64,000 nucleotides of DNA from Neotabrizicola shimadae (GTDB lineage Bacteria > Pseudomonadota > Alphaproteobacteria > Rhodobacterales > Rhodobacteraceae): NCBI RefSeq assembly GCF_019623905.1, contig NZ_CP069370.1, positions 682,001 to 746,000 on the forward strand, given 5' to 3'. Shown here in pieces: positions 33,065-40,715 of this stretch. Numbering within the stretch: position 1 is the first letter of the stretch; every line of letters begins with the position of its first letter. The notes below the pieces were generated by a model, which was given only the letters and a program-made list of their open reading frames with translations, searched no databases and was not told the DNA's origin. The translations under genes were made by a program, and so were the position numbers.

Positions 33065-36000
33065 ATGTGCGCCGACATGCCCGACTATCGTTCGACCGTC
33101 TTCCTGCCTGAAACCGAATTTCCCATGCGTGCGGGCCTGCCGCAGCGCGAGCCTGAATGGCTGGCGCGGTGGGAGCGCATCGGGGTCTATGACCGCCTGC
33201 GCGAGAAGAAGGGGCCGCAGGGTCAGGCCCGCGCGCCCTTCACGCTGCACGATGGCCCTCCCTACGCCAACGGGCACCTGCACATCGGCCATGCGCTGAA
33301 CAAGGTGCTGAAGGACATGGTGGTGCGCAGCCAGCAGATGATGGGCCGCGATGCCCGCTATGTGCCGGGCTGGGACTGCCACGGGCTGCCGATCGAATGG
33401 AAGATCGAGGAGCAGTATCGCGCCAAGGGGTTGAACAAGGACGACGTGGACGTGGTGGCCTTCCGCCAGGAATGCCGCCGCTTTGCGGAAGGCTGGATCG
33501 ACATCCAGCGCGAGGAATTCAAGCGCCTGGGCGTGACAGGCAACTGGGCCGATCCTTATCTGACGATGGATTACCACGCCGAGGCGGTGATCGCGCAGGA
33601 GTTCATGAAGTTCCTGATGAATGGCACGCTTTACCAGGGCTCGAAGCCGGTGATGTGGTCGCCGGTGGAGAAGACTGCCTTGGCCGAGGCGGAGGTGGAG
33701 TACCACGACCATACGAGCCATCAGGTCTGGGTGCGGTTCAAGGTCAAGGGTTTCCGGCCGGACGCCCTTGTGCCCGTCTCGAATGGCCTGACTTGGCCAG
33801 GAGACAGACACGTCAATGACCTGCTTTCACTTGACGAGATGAACAGGTTTGCGCCTGACTTCGCTGACGCATCGATCGTTATCTGGACAACGACCCCGTG
33901 GACAATCCCACAAAACCGAGCAGTAGCCTACAATGACGGCGTGACCTATGGCCTTTACCGCGTTGACTCCGTTGGAGAAAACTCAACGGCGCTCATCGGT
34001 GAACGAATCTTTGTCGCCGACGCGCTTGCGGATAGCGTTAAGACCGCAGCAAAGGTCGAGCAGTGGACGCGCGTTCGCGGGATCGATGGCTCCCTATTCC
34101 GGGGACTTGTTCTTGACCACCCCTTCCGTGGCGTGGAAGGCGGCAACGGCGAGTGGGATTATGACGTGCCCATGCTGCCGGGCGAGCATGTGACCGAGGA
34201 TGCGGGCACGGGGTTCGTGCATACCGCGCCCTCGCACGGCGATGACGACTATCAGCTGGGGCTGAAGTTCGGTCTGCCGATGACCTACAACGTCGAACCC
34301 GACGGCAGCTATCGCGCGGACCTGCCGCTGTTCGGCGGGCAGGCGATCATCCAGCCCGATGGCAAGGAAGGTCCGGCGAATGTCAGCGTCATCAAGCAGC
34401 TGGCCTATGCCGGCGCGCTGCTGGCCAAGGGCAAGCTGAAGCACAGCTATCCGCATAGCTGGCGGTCGAAGGCGCCGCTGATCTATCGCAACACGCCGCA
34501 GTGGTTCGTCGCCATCGACAAGTCGCTGGATGACGGCATGAGCACCTATGGCGACACGATCCGCAAGCGGGCGCTGAACTCGATCAACCAGCTTGTGACC
34601 TGGACCCCGGCCACGGGCCGCAACCGGCTGCATTCGATGATCGAGGCGCGCCCGGATTGGGTGCTGTCGCGGCAACGGGCCTGGGGCGTGCCCCTGACCT
34701 GTTTCGTGAAGAAGGGGGCAAGGCCTACCGACGCGGATTTCCTGCTGAGGAACGCCGAGGTGAACGCCCGCATCGCCGCCGCCTTCGAGGAGAAGGGCGC
34801 AGATGTCTGGTATGTGCAAGGATTCAAGGAAGAGGTGCTGAAAGGCATCGTCGATCCGTCCGATTATGAACAGGTCTTCGACGTGCTGGACGTCTGGTTC
34901 GACTCGGGCTCCACCCATGCCTTCGTGCTGCGCGACCGGGTGGACGGGACCGAGGACGGGCTGGCCGACCTGTATCTGGAAGGCACCGACCAGCATCGGG
35001 GATGGTTCCATTCCTCGATGTTGCAGGCCTGCGGCACCAAGGGCCGTGCGCCCTATCGCGGCGTGCTGACCCACGGCTTCACGCTGGACGAGAAGGGCAT
35101 GAAGATGTCCAAGTCGCTTGGCAACACCGTGGCGCCGCAACAGGTGATCGACGAATACGGCGCCGATATCCTGCGGCTTTGGGTGGCCCAGTCGGACTAC
35201 ACCATCGACCTGCGCATCGGGAAAGAGATCCTGAAAGGCGTGGCCGACAGCTATCGGCGCCTGCGCAACACGCTGCGCTACATGCTGGGGGCGCTGGCGG
35301 GCTTTACCGAGGCAGAGCGCGTGGACCCGAGCGAGATGCCGGAACTGGAACGCTGGGTGCTGCACCGGTTGGCGGAACTGGATGCCGAGGTACGCGCGGG
35401 CTATGCGGCCTATGACTTCCAGGGCGTGTTCCAGAAGCTGTTCACCTTCTGCACGAGCGACCTGTCGGCGCTATACTTCGATGTCCGCAAAGACGCGCTT
35501 TACTGCGACGCGCCCGCGTCGCTGCGGCGGCGGTCCTGCCGCACGGTAATGGACCTCTTGTTCCACCGCCTGGTGACCTGGCTGGCGCCGGTTCTGGTGT
35601 TCACAATGGAGGAAGTCTGGTTGTGCCGCTTCCCGGGAGAAGATTCATCGGTGCATCTGGTGGATATGCCTGACACGCCGGCGGAATGGCTCGATCCGAC
35701 GCTGGGGCACAGCGTTGCGTACAAGCGTCAAGTTCGCAAGGAAGTCACTGAACAGCTTGAAGCGAAGAGGCAGGAAAAGGTCATCGGTTCGAGCTTGGAG
35801 GCACATCCGATAGTCTATTTCGCCGCCGATGCAGCGATGCTCGACCATTTCGGCGGCTCAGCAGAGTTCGGGAAGGACTTCGCGGACTTCTGCATAACGT
35901 CAGGGATCACGATCGAGCAGGGCGTACCACCCGGAGGTCCCTCGCACCAAGGCAGTCTGCCACATGCTCGGTATGTCGAGTTTAGGCTTGCCGAGGGTCA

Positions 36001-36091
36001 GAAATGCGAGCGCTGCTGGAAGGTGCTGCCGGATGTGGGCAGCCACAAGCACGCCGGCACCTGCGCACGCTGCAACGAGGTTCTGGGCTGA
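33065..36091 (+). CDS. ileS: Isoleucyl-tRNA synthetase
   Basis: 1008 residues, full length. Class I signatures HIGH (LHIGHALNK) and KMSKS (MKMSKSLGN) are intact. The editing (CP1) domain contains VIWTTTPWTIPQNRAV and TAPSHGDDDY; the C-terminus has a zinc-binding CERCWK...CARC module. It charges tRNA-Ile. Two parts differ in composition from the rest: about 33790-34125 (in the CP1 domain) and about 35690-35800. By my count GC is 53-57% over 33841-34020 and 50-55% over 35701-35820, against 65% in the block just before the first. The reading frame is unbroken. Confidence 0.97.
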   Translation: MCADMPDYRSTVFLPETEFPMRAGLPQREPEWLARWERIGVYDRLREKKGPQGQARAPFTLHDGPPYANGHLHIGHALNKVLKDMVVRSQQMMGRDARYVPGWDCHGLPIEWKIEEQYRAKGLNKDDVDVVAFRQECRRFAEGWIDIQREEFKRLGVTGNWADPYLTMDYHAEAVIAQEFMKFLMNGTLYQGSKPVMWSPVEKTALAEAEVEYHDHTSHQVWVRFKVKGFRPDALVPVSNGLTWPGDRHVNDLLSLDEMNRFAPDFADASIVIWTTTPWTIPQNRAVAYNDGVTYGLYRVDSVGENSTALIGERIFVADALADSVKTAAKVEQWTRVRGIDGSLFRGLVLDHPFRGVEGGNGEWDYDVPMLPGEHVTEDAGTGFVHTAPSHGDDDYQLGLKFGLPMTYNVEPDGSYRADLPLFGGQAIIQPDGKEGPANVSVIKQLAYAGALLAKGKLKHSYPHSWRSKAPLIYRNTPQWFVAIDKSLDDGMSTYGDTIRKRALNSINQLVTWTPATGRNRLHSMIEARPDWVLSRQRAWGVPLTCFVKKGARPTDADFLLRNAEVNARIAAAFEEKGADVWYVQGFKEEVLKGIVDPSDYEQVFDVLDVWFDSGSTHAFVLRDRVDGTEDGLADLYLEGTDQHRGWFHSSMLQACGTKGRAPYRGVLTHGFTLDEKGMKMSKSLGNTVAPQQVIDEYGADILRLWVAQSDYTIDLRIGKEILKGVADSYRRLRNTLRYMLGALAGFTEAERVDPSEMPELERWVLHRLAELDAEVRAGYAAYDFQGVFQKLFTFCTSDLSALYFDVRKDALYCDAPASLRRRSCRTVMDLLFHRLVTWLAPVLVFTMEEVWLCRFPGEDSSVHLVDMPDTPAEWLDPTLGHSVAYKRQVRKEVTEQLEAKRQEKVIGSSLEAHPIVYFAADAAMLDHFGGSAEFGKDFADFCITSGITIEQGVPPGGPSHQGSLPHARYVEFRLAEGQKCERCWKVLPDVGSHKHAGTCARCNEVLG

Positions 36092-36097
36092 ACCGGT

Positions 36098-36124
36098 GCC
36101 GCCCCGGCGCAGGCCGGGGGCGGC
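36098..36124 (+). terminator. Stem-loop directly 3' of ileS
   Basis: GCCGCCCCGGC (36098-36108) pairs with GCCGGGGGCGGC (36113-36124, one bulged G) around a short loop, 6 bp after the ileS stop. No T-tract follows. A likely first part of the ileS termination region. Confidence 0.5.
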
Positions 36125-36153
36125 ATCTGTCGAGACGGGAGCCGCAAACGCCG

Positions 36154-36177
36154 AGGCCCCGGCAGGTGCCGGGGCCT
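36154..36177. terminator. Second stem-loop in the ileS/DUF1127 convergent interval
   Basis: AGGCCCCGGC and GCCGGGGCCT (10 bp perfect) around an AGGT loop, followed on the plus strand by GGGTGTGTTT. Positioned between convergent genes and probably usable from both sides. Confidence 0.55.
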
Positions 36178-36192
36178 GGGTGTGTTTGACGG

Positions 36193-36229
36193 AAAAACTC
36201 GCGGGGGCGCCGGGGGGCGACCCCCGCGA
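36193..36229 (-). terminator. Rho-independent terminator of the DUF1127 gene
   Basis: On the minus strand TCGCGGGGG/CCCCCGCGA form a 9-bp stem (36199-36207 with 36221-36229), immediately followed by GTTTTT. It begins 8 bp after the DUF1127 stop codon. It is the only hairpin I found in the window with a clear T-tract. Confidence 0.75.
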
Positions 36230-36236
36230 TGAGACC

Positions 36237-36446
36237 TTACGCCGCCACAGGGAGAGCGCGGCGCGAGGGAAGGGAATGCAGGCGCAGGAGGCTGGCGCGG
36301 TCGGCCATCGGGTCGAGGCCGAGGTGCATGGCCTCGAGGTCGGCGCGGTTGAGACCGATATCGTCCAGAAGCCGGTCATCCCCGCGCTCCAGCAGGAACG
36401 CGGTCGAGCGGCGCAGCTGCATCAGCGAAATCAGGCGGGTCAACAT
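36237..36446 (-). CDS. DUF1127 family small protein
   Basis: 69 residues. The DUF1127 motif is LLERGDDRLLDDIGLNRADLEAM (as GDDRLLDDIGLNRADLE), followed by an Arg/Leu-rich end. AAGGAG precedes the ATG at a good distance, so the longer upstream frame was rejected. Such small Arg-rich proteins are frequent in Alphaproteobacteria, and some act in RNA turnover under stress (for example CcaF1 in Rhodobacter). Here it is divergent from a LysR gene about 100 bp away, a recurrent arrangement that suggests control by that regulator. Confidence 0.87.
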   Translation of the reverse strand: MLTRLISLMQLRRSTAFLLERGDDRLLDDIGLNRADLEAMHLGLDPMADRASLLRLHSLPSRRALPVAA

Positions 36447-36470
36447 GGCGGTACTCCTTCTTGCCACCTG

Positions 36471-36499
36471 CATATGGGTGCGGGAGCGGCATTTGACAA
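36471..36499 (-). promoter_or_regulatory. Possible promoter of the DUF1127 gene
   Basis: Read on the minus strand: TTGTCA (36494-36499), 17 bases, CATATG (36471-36476), 25 bp before the ATG. The -35 is a five of six match, the -10 only three of six. It lies in the 100-bp divergent region shared with the LysR gene. Confidence 0.35.
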
Positions 36500-36546
36500 A
36501 CGAATAGAGTTGATGGGTGACATGAATTCGACTTATGGTTCGGCTC

Positions 36547-37422
36547 ATGCAAGCGCCGCTTGAAAGCGACCTGATGCGGTCTTTCCTGGCCGTGGCGGAC
36601 AGCGGGTCTGTCACGGCGGCGGCGCATCTGTTGTCGCGCACGCAATCGGCCGTCAGCCTGCAGATCAAGCGGCTGGAGGAAAGCCTGGGCCAGCCGCTGT
36701 TTGACCGGCTGCCGCGCGGGGTGGAGCTGACGCCGCGCGGGCGGCAGCTGGAGCCCTATGCGCGTCGCGTGGTGGCGCTTCTGGACGAGGCGGCGCAGGC
36801 GGTGCGGGAAAAGCCGCTGTCAGGCCCGGTGCGGGTGGGCATACCGGACGAGTATTCCGGCACGGTGCTGCCCCGCGCGTTGGCGGCTTTTGACGAGCGC
36901 CACGCCGATGTGGCGGTTTCGGTGCGCTGCGACCATACCGAGCGGCTTCTGGAGGCGCTGGCGCGCGACGAGATCGACATCGCGGTGATCTACGACTGGA
37001 CCTATACCGCCGAAGGCGAGGTTTTGTGCGTGGATCCCACGATCTGGGCCACCGCCACGGCGCATGACCAGCATCTGCGTCGCCCGGTGCCGGTGGCGAC
37101 CTATATCGGGTCGGAGTGGTGGCGCGACTTTGCGGCGCGGTCGCTGGACATGCAGGGTTTCGACTGGCGCGTGGCCTTCGAGTGCAACGATGCCGGCGCC
37201 CTGCGGGTGGCGGTGACGAACGGGTTGGCCATTGTCGCCATCTCGCGTTCGACCATCCCGCCGGGGTGCCGCGAGCTGACGGCTGCGGACGGATTTCCGA
37301 TGATCGACTCGGCCCGGGTGATATTGCGGCGCAACCCTCTGGGGACCTCGCCCGCGGTGGAGGGGTTGGCCGACATGTTGCGCGAGGCGTTCCGGCCCCT
37401 GGCGGAGGGGCGGGGGGCATGA
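36547..37422 (+). CDS. LysR-family transcriptional regulator
   Basis: 291 residues from MQAPLESDLMRSFLAV; an ATG four codons earlier is possible and neither has a clear ribosome-binding site. The winged helix-turn-helix is typical (SVTAAAHLLSRTQSAVSLQIKRLEESLG, in parts SVTAAAHLLSRTQSAVS and LQIKRLEE), followed by a LysR substrate-binding domain with VRVGIPDEYSGTVLPRAL. Ligand unknown. It is divergent from DUF1127 and overlaps the ogt start by four bases, so the regulator and the DNA-repair gene are co-translated. Confidence 0.9.
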   Translation: MQAPLESDLMRSFLAVADSGSVTAAAHLLSRTQSAVSLQIKRLEESLGQPLFDRLPRGVELTPRGRQLEPYARRVVALLDEAAQAVREKPLSGPVRVGIPDEYSGTVLPRALAAFDERHADVAVSVRCDHTERLLEALARDEIDIAVIYDWTYTAEGEVLCVDPTIWATATAHDQHLRRPVPVATYIGSEWWRDFAARSLDMQGFDWRVAFECNDAGALRVAVTNGLAIVAISRSTIPPGCRELTAADGFPMIDSARVILRRNPLGTSPAVEGLADMLREAFRPLAEGRGA

Positions 37423-37868
37423 GGATTTCGGTCGCCTCGCCGGTGGGGCCGCTGTTGGTGGAAGAGGCCGGGGGGCGGCTGGTGCGGCTGACCTGGTCTC
37501 GGGCGGAGCCGGAGGGCGGGTCGGACCTGCTGGACCGGGCGGCGGCGCAACTGGCCGAGTATTTCGCGGGGGTGCGGCAGGTGTTCGACCTGCCGCTGGC
37601 GTTGTCTGCCGGGCTGACGGGCGAGGTGCAGCGCGCGATGCTGGCCATTCCCTTCGGCGAGACCACGACCTATGGCGCGATTGCCCGGCGGCTTGGCGTG
37701 CCGGCGCAGGCGGTCGGTCAGGCCTGCGGGGCCAATCCGCTGCCGGTGATCGTGCCCTGCCATCGGGTGCTGGGAGCCACGGGCCTGGGCGGATTTTCCG
37801 CCGCGGGTGGGGTCGAGACGAAGGTGTTTCTTCTGCGGCGCGAGGGGGCGGCAGGGCTTCTGATCTGA
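37419..37868 (+). CDS. ogt: Methylated-DNA-[protein]-cysteine S-methyltransferase
   Basis: 149 residues. The acceptor site PCHRV is present in NPLPVIVPCHRVLGATG, preceded by the helix IPFGETTTYGAIARRLG. It removes alkyl groups from O6-alkylguanine by irreversible transfer to the cysteine. There is no AdaA-type metal domain, so this is a stand-alone Ogt/AGT enzyme. Its ATG overlaps the TGA of the LysR gene. About 110 bp follow before the next gene. Confidence 0.93.
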   Translation: MRISVASPVGPLLVEEAGGRLVRLTWSRAEPEGGSDLLDRAAAQLAEYFAGVRQVFDLPLALSAGLTGEVQRAMLAIPFGETTTYGAIARRLGVPAQAVGQACGANPLPVIVPCHRVLGATGLGGFSAAGGVETKVFLLRREGAAGLLI

Positions 37869-37981
37869 GCGGGGGGCGGCTGGCAGACGTTGCGTCATCC
37901 GCCCGTCATGCGATTGCCACTGGCGAGTCGCGCAGGGGTGATTTACAGCATTCCGAAAAGACAGATTAAGGAAGGCTGCAC

Positions 37982-39169
37982 ATGGCCCCCGACGGACAGA
38001 CCCTTGCCCCCAATGTCCATGATGCCGAACCGATCCCGGAGGCCGCCCGGGCCGAGATCGACCGGCTGCTGATGTCGGGCGATCTGTTCCGTTACACCGC
38101 GCCGGAAGGGGCGCCGGTGGCCCTGCTGGAGGCCGAATTCGCCGAGTTGATGGGTGTGCGCTACGCGCTGGCGGTGGCCTCGTGTTCGGCCGCACTGTTC
38201 CTGTCCTTGAAGGCGCTGGATCTGCCCAAGGGGGCGAAGGTGCTGATCCCGGCCTTTACCTTTGCCGCCGTGCCGTCCTCGATCGTCCATGCCGAATGTG
38301 TGCCGGTGCTGGTGGAGGTGGGCGACAACTACCGTGTGGACATGGCGGATTTCGCCGCCAAGCTGCCCGGTGCGGATGCGGTGATGATCAGTCACATGCG
38401 CGGGCATACCAGCGACATGGATGCGATCATGGCGCTGTGCGACGCGGCCGGCGTGCCGGTGATCGAGGATGCGGCCCATTCGCTTGGGACGCTGTGGCAT
38501 GGCAAGAAGATCGGCACCCTGGGCCGCGTCGGCTGCTTCAGCTTCCAGTCCTACAAGCTGGTGAATGCGGGCGAAGGCGGGATGCTGATCACCGACGATC
38601 CCGAGATTGCCGCGCGGGCGGTCATCATGTCGGGCGCCTATGAGCAGAACTGGAAGAAGCATCCAGGCCTGCAGAACAGCTTTGGCCACTGGCAGAACAA
38701 GCTGCCCTTGTACAACCAGCGGCTTCAGAACCTGTCGGCGGCGGTGATCCGGCCGCAGCTGCCCCTGGTGGCGGAACGGGTGGAAAAGGGCCGGGCGAAC
38801 CATGATCACGTGGCGGCGCGGCTGAACGAATGCCCCTGGCTGAGCGTGCCCGAACCCCTGGCGCCGGAAGAGCGCGCGCCCGATTCGATCCAGTTCAACC
38901 TGGCGGGCGACTGGACCGATGCGCAGGCGCTTGGCTTCCAGGCGGCGGCCAAGGCGCGCGGCGTCTCGGTCCAGGTCTTCGGTCTGTCGGAGGGCAATGC
39001 GCGGGCCTACTGGAACTGGCAGTTCCTGGGTGATCTGCCCGAACTGCCCAAGACCCGCGCCATGCTGATGCGGGCCTGCGACGTGCGCCTGCCGGTGCGC
39101 CTGACGCGGGACGAGCTGGATTTCATCGCCGAGGCCGTGATCGCGGCCGCGGCGGATGTGAAGGGCTGA
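37982..39169 (+). CDS. DegT/DnrJ/EryC1/StrS family PLP aminotransferase
   Basis: 395 residues. Features: FRYTAPEGAPVALLEAEFAELMG, the cofactor-site SCSAALFLSLKAL, PAFTFAAVPSSIV, IEDAAHSLGT and the PLP lysine in FSFQSYKLVNAGEGGML. AAGGAAGG precedes the ATG. Most DegT enzymes aminate keto-sugars for cell-surface or antibiotic sugars; no sugar-nucleotide genes are near. The neighbours are another aminotransferase and a glutamine-synthetase-like ligase, so a small amine substrate is equally possible. Confidence 0.88.
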   Translation: MAPDGQTLAPNVHDAEPIPEAARAEIDRLLMSGDLFRYTAPEGAPVALLEAEFAELMGVRYALAVASCSAALFLSLKALDLPKGAKVLIPAFTFAAVPSSIVHAECVPVLVEVGDNYRVDMADFAAKLPGADAVMISHMRGHTSDMDAIMALCDAAGVPVIEDAAHSLGTLWHGKKIGTLGRVGCFSFQSYKLVNAGEGGMLITDDPEIAARAVIMSGAYEQNWKKHPGLQNSFGHWQNKLPLYNQRLQNLSAAVIRPQLPLVAERVEKGRANHDHVAARLNECPWLSVPEPLAPEERAPDSIQFNLAGDWTDAQALGFQAAAKARGVSVQVFGLSEGNARAYWNWQFLGDLPELPKTRAMLMRACDVRLPVRLTRDELDFIAEAVIAAAADVKG

Positions 39170-39276
39170 GCAGGCCGGAGCGCCTGCGGCTGGCGTGGCG
39201 GCGGGGGTGTGAAGCCCCCATAGGACGCCTTGGAACAGAAACTGCAAGGGCGCTTGGGCCGTTCTGTCGCGCTTGA

Positions 39277-39288
39277 ATTTGATCAAAT
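39277..39288. promoter_or_regulatory. Palindromic operator candidate ATTTGATCAAAT
   Basis: A perfect 12-bp palindrome, 35 bp before the ATG of the class III aminotransferase. Its core TTTGATCAAA recurs at 60418-60427 and 61960-61969, upstream of gamma-glutamylation genes. Likely binding site of a shared dimeric regulator; the regulator is not identified. Confidence 0.6.
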
Positions 39289-39323
39289 CGCGAGGCATAG
39301 AGGGCGAGACGAAGGAGTGCCCC

Positions 39324-40694
39324 ATGCCGACCGATCTGATTGCCGGTGTATCCCGCGACCGTCTTGAAGCCCTTGCCGACCGCGAGGCGAAGCGGTTTGC
39401 CGAGGCGCATCCCAAGGCCCAGGCCGCGCTGGCCAGTGGCGCGGGCGTCTATCTGGATGGCGTGCCGCTGCACTGGATGAAGGACTGGCCGATGCCGCAT
39501 CTGCCGCTGGTCGCCAAGGCCGAGGGCGCGGTACTGGTGGACATCGACGGCAACCGGGTCGAGGATTTCTGCCTGGGCGATACCGGCAGCATGTTCGGCC
39601 ATTCCCCGAAGCCGGTGGCGCGCGCGATCCGCCGGCAGGCGGGGCGGGGCCTGACCTACATGCTGCCAACCGAAGAGGCGCTGGAGGCCGGGCGGCTTCT
39701 GGTGGAGCGGTTCGGGGATTTCCGCTGGCAGATCGCCACCACCGCGACCGATGCCAACCGCTTTGCCATCCGCGTTGCCCGCGCCGTGACCGGGCGGCCG
39801 AAGATCCTGGTGTTCAACGGCTGCTATCATGGCACCGTGGACGACGCGATGGTGACGTTGGACGAGGCCGGCCACACCATCAACCGCCCCGGCCTTCTGG
39901 GCCAGTTCAACGACCTGACCGGGGGCGCGGTCTGCGTGGAGTTCAACGACCTTGCAGGGGTTGAAGCGGCGCTGGCCAAGGGCGACGTGGCCGCGATCCT
40001 GACCGAGCCGGTGATGACCAATTCCTGCATGGTGCTGCCGGATGCGGGTTTCCATGACGGACTGCGGACGCTCTCGCGGCGCTACGGGGCGCTTCTCATC
40101 ATCGACGAGACGCATACGATCTCGTCGGGGCTTGGCGGTTACACCCGTGTCCATTCGCTGTCGCCCGACATGTTCGTTGTGGGCAAATGCGTGGCGGGGG
40201 GGATGCCGACCTCTGTCTGGGGCATGACGGAAGAGGTGGCCGAACGCTACCGCGTGGTCAATGCCGACCGCGAAAGCGGCCATTCCGGCATGGGCACAAC
40301 GCTTTCGGCCAACCCGATGCAGTTCGCCTGCCTGAAGGCGACCTTGGGCGAGGTGATGACGCCCAAGGCTTATGAGCACATGGAAAAGCTGGCCGAGCGG
40401 CTGAGCCGCGGGCTGCGCAAGTCCATCGAGCGGCACAAGGCGCCCTGGCATGTGGTGCGCGTGGGCGCGCGGGTCGAATTCATCTGTGCGCCGGGACCCT
40501 TGAAGAATGGGGCCGAGGCGGCGGGCGCCCATGTGCCGCAGGTGGAGCTGGCGGTGCATGTGGCGCTGTTGAACCGCGGCTGCCTGATCGCACCGTTCCA
40601 CAACATGATGCTGATCAGCCCAGCCACGCGAAAACGGCAGGTCGACCGGCTTGTGGCCGCCTTCGACGATGTGATGGCCGAGCTTTTCGGCTGA
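39324..40694 (+). CDS. Class III PLP aminotransferase (glutamate-1-semialdehyde aminomutase-like)
   Basis: 456 residues from an ATG with GAAGGAG upstream. Fold-type I markers: GDTGSMFGHSPKPVARAI, NGCYHGTVDDAM, the cofactor Asp in LLIIDETHTISSGLGG and the PLP lysine in VVGKCVAGGMPTSVWGM. It resembles GSA aminomutase but is preceded by ~60 extra residues and sits with a glutamine-synthetase-like gene, so tetrapyrrole synthesis is unlikely; an omega-amino acid or polyamine-derived amine is a better guess. Preceded by the TTTGATCAAA palindrome. Confidence 0.87.
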   Translation: MPTDLIAGVSRDRLEALADREAKRFAEAHPKAQAALASGAGVYLDGVPLHWMKDWPMPHLPLVAKAEGAVLVDIDGNRVEDFCLGDTGSMFGHSPKPVARAIRRQAGRGLTYMLPTEEALEAGRLLVERFGDFRWQIATTATDANRFAIRVARAVTGRPKILVFNGCYHGTVDDAMVTLDEAGHTINRPGLLGQFNDLTGGAVCVEFNDLAGVEAALAKGDVAAILTEPVMTNSCMVLPDAGFHDGLRTLSRRYGALLIIDETHTISSGLGGYTRVHSLSPDMFVVGKCVAGGMPTSVWGMTEEVAERYRVVNADRESGHSGMGTTLSANPMQFACLKATLGEVMTPKAYEHMEKLAERLSRGLRKSIERHKAPWHVVRVGARVEFICAPGPLKNGAEAAGAHVPQVELAVHVALLNRGCLIAPFHNMMLISPATRKRQVDRLVAAFDDVMAELFG

Positions 40695-40715
40695 GATGCC
40701 TGCCCTTTGCAGAAG

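Noticed and set aside
30050-33811. A very long open frame on the minus strand opposite DUF2339 and ileS
   Set aside because: It is made of His/Arg/Pro/Gln-rich low-complexity residues produced by GC-rich codons of the real plus-strand genes and resembles no protein family.
36091-36237. Small RNA in the hairpin-rich interval after ileS, as seen beside some DUF1127 genes
   Set aside because: The three hairpins are explained as terminators of convergent genes. No anti-Shine-Dalgarno loop motif or promoter is visible.
39277-39288. FNR/NnrR-type site at the TTGATCAA palindromes
   Set aside because: FNR sites have TTGAT and ATCAA separated by four bases. Here the half-sites abut, so a different regulator is needed.
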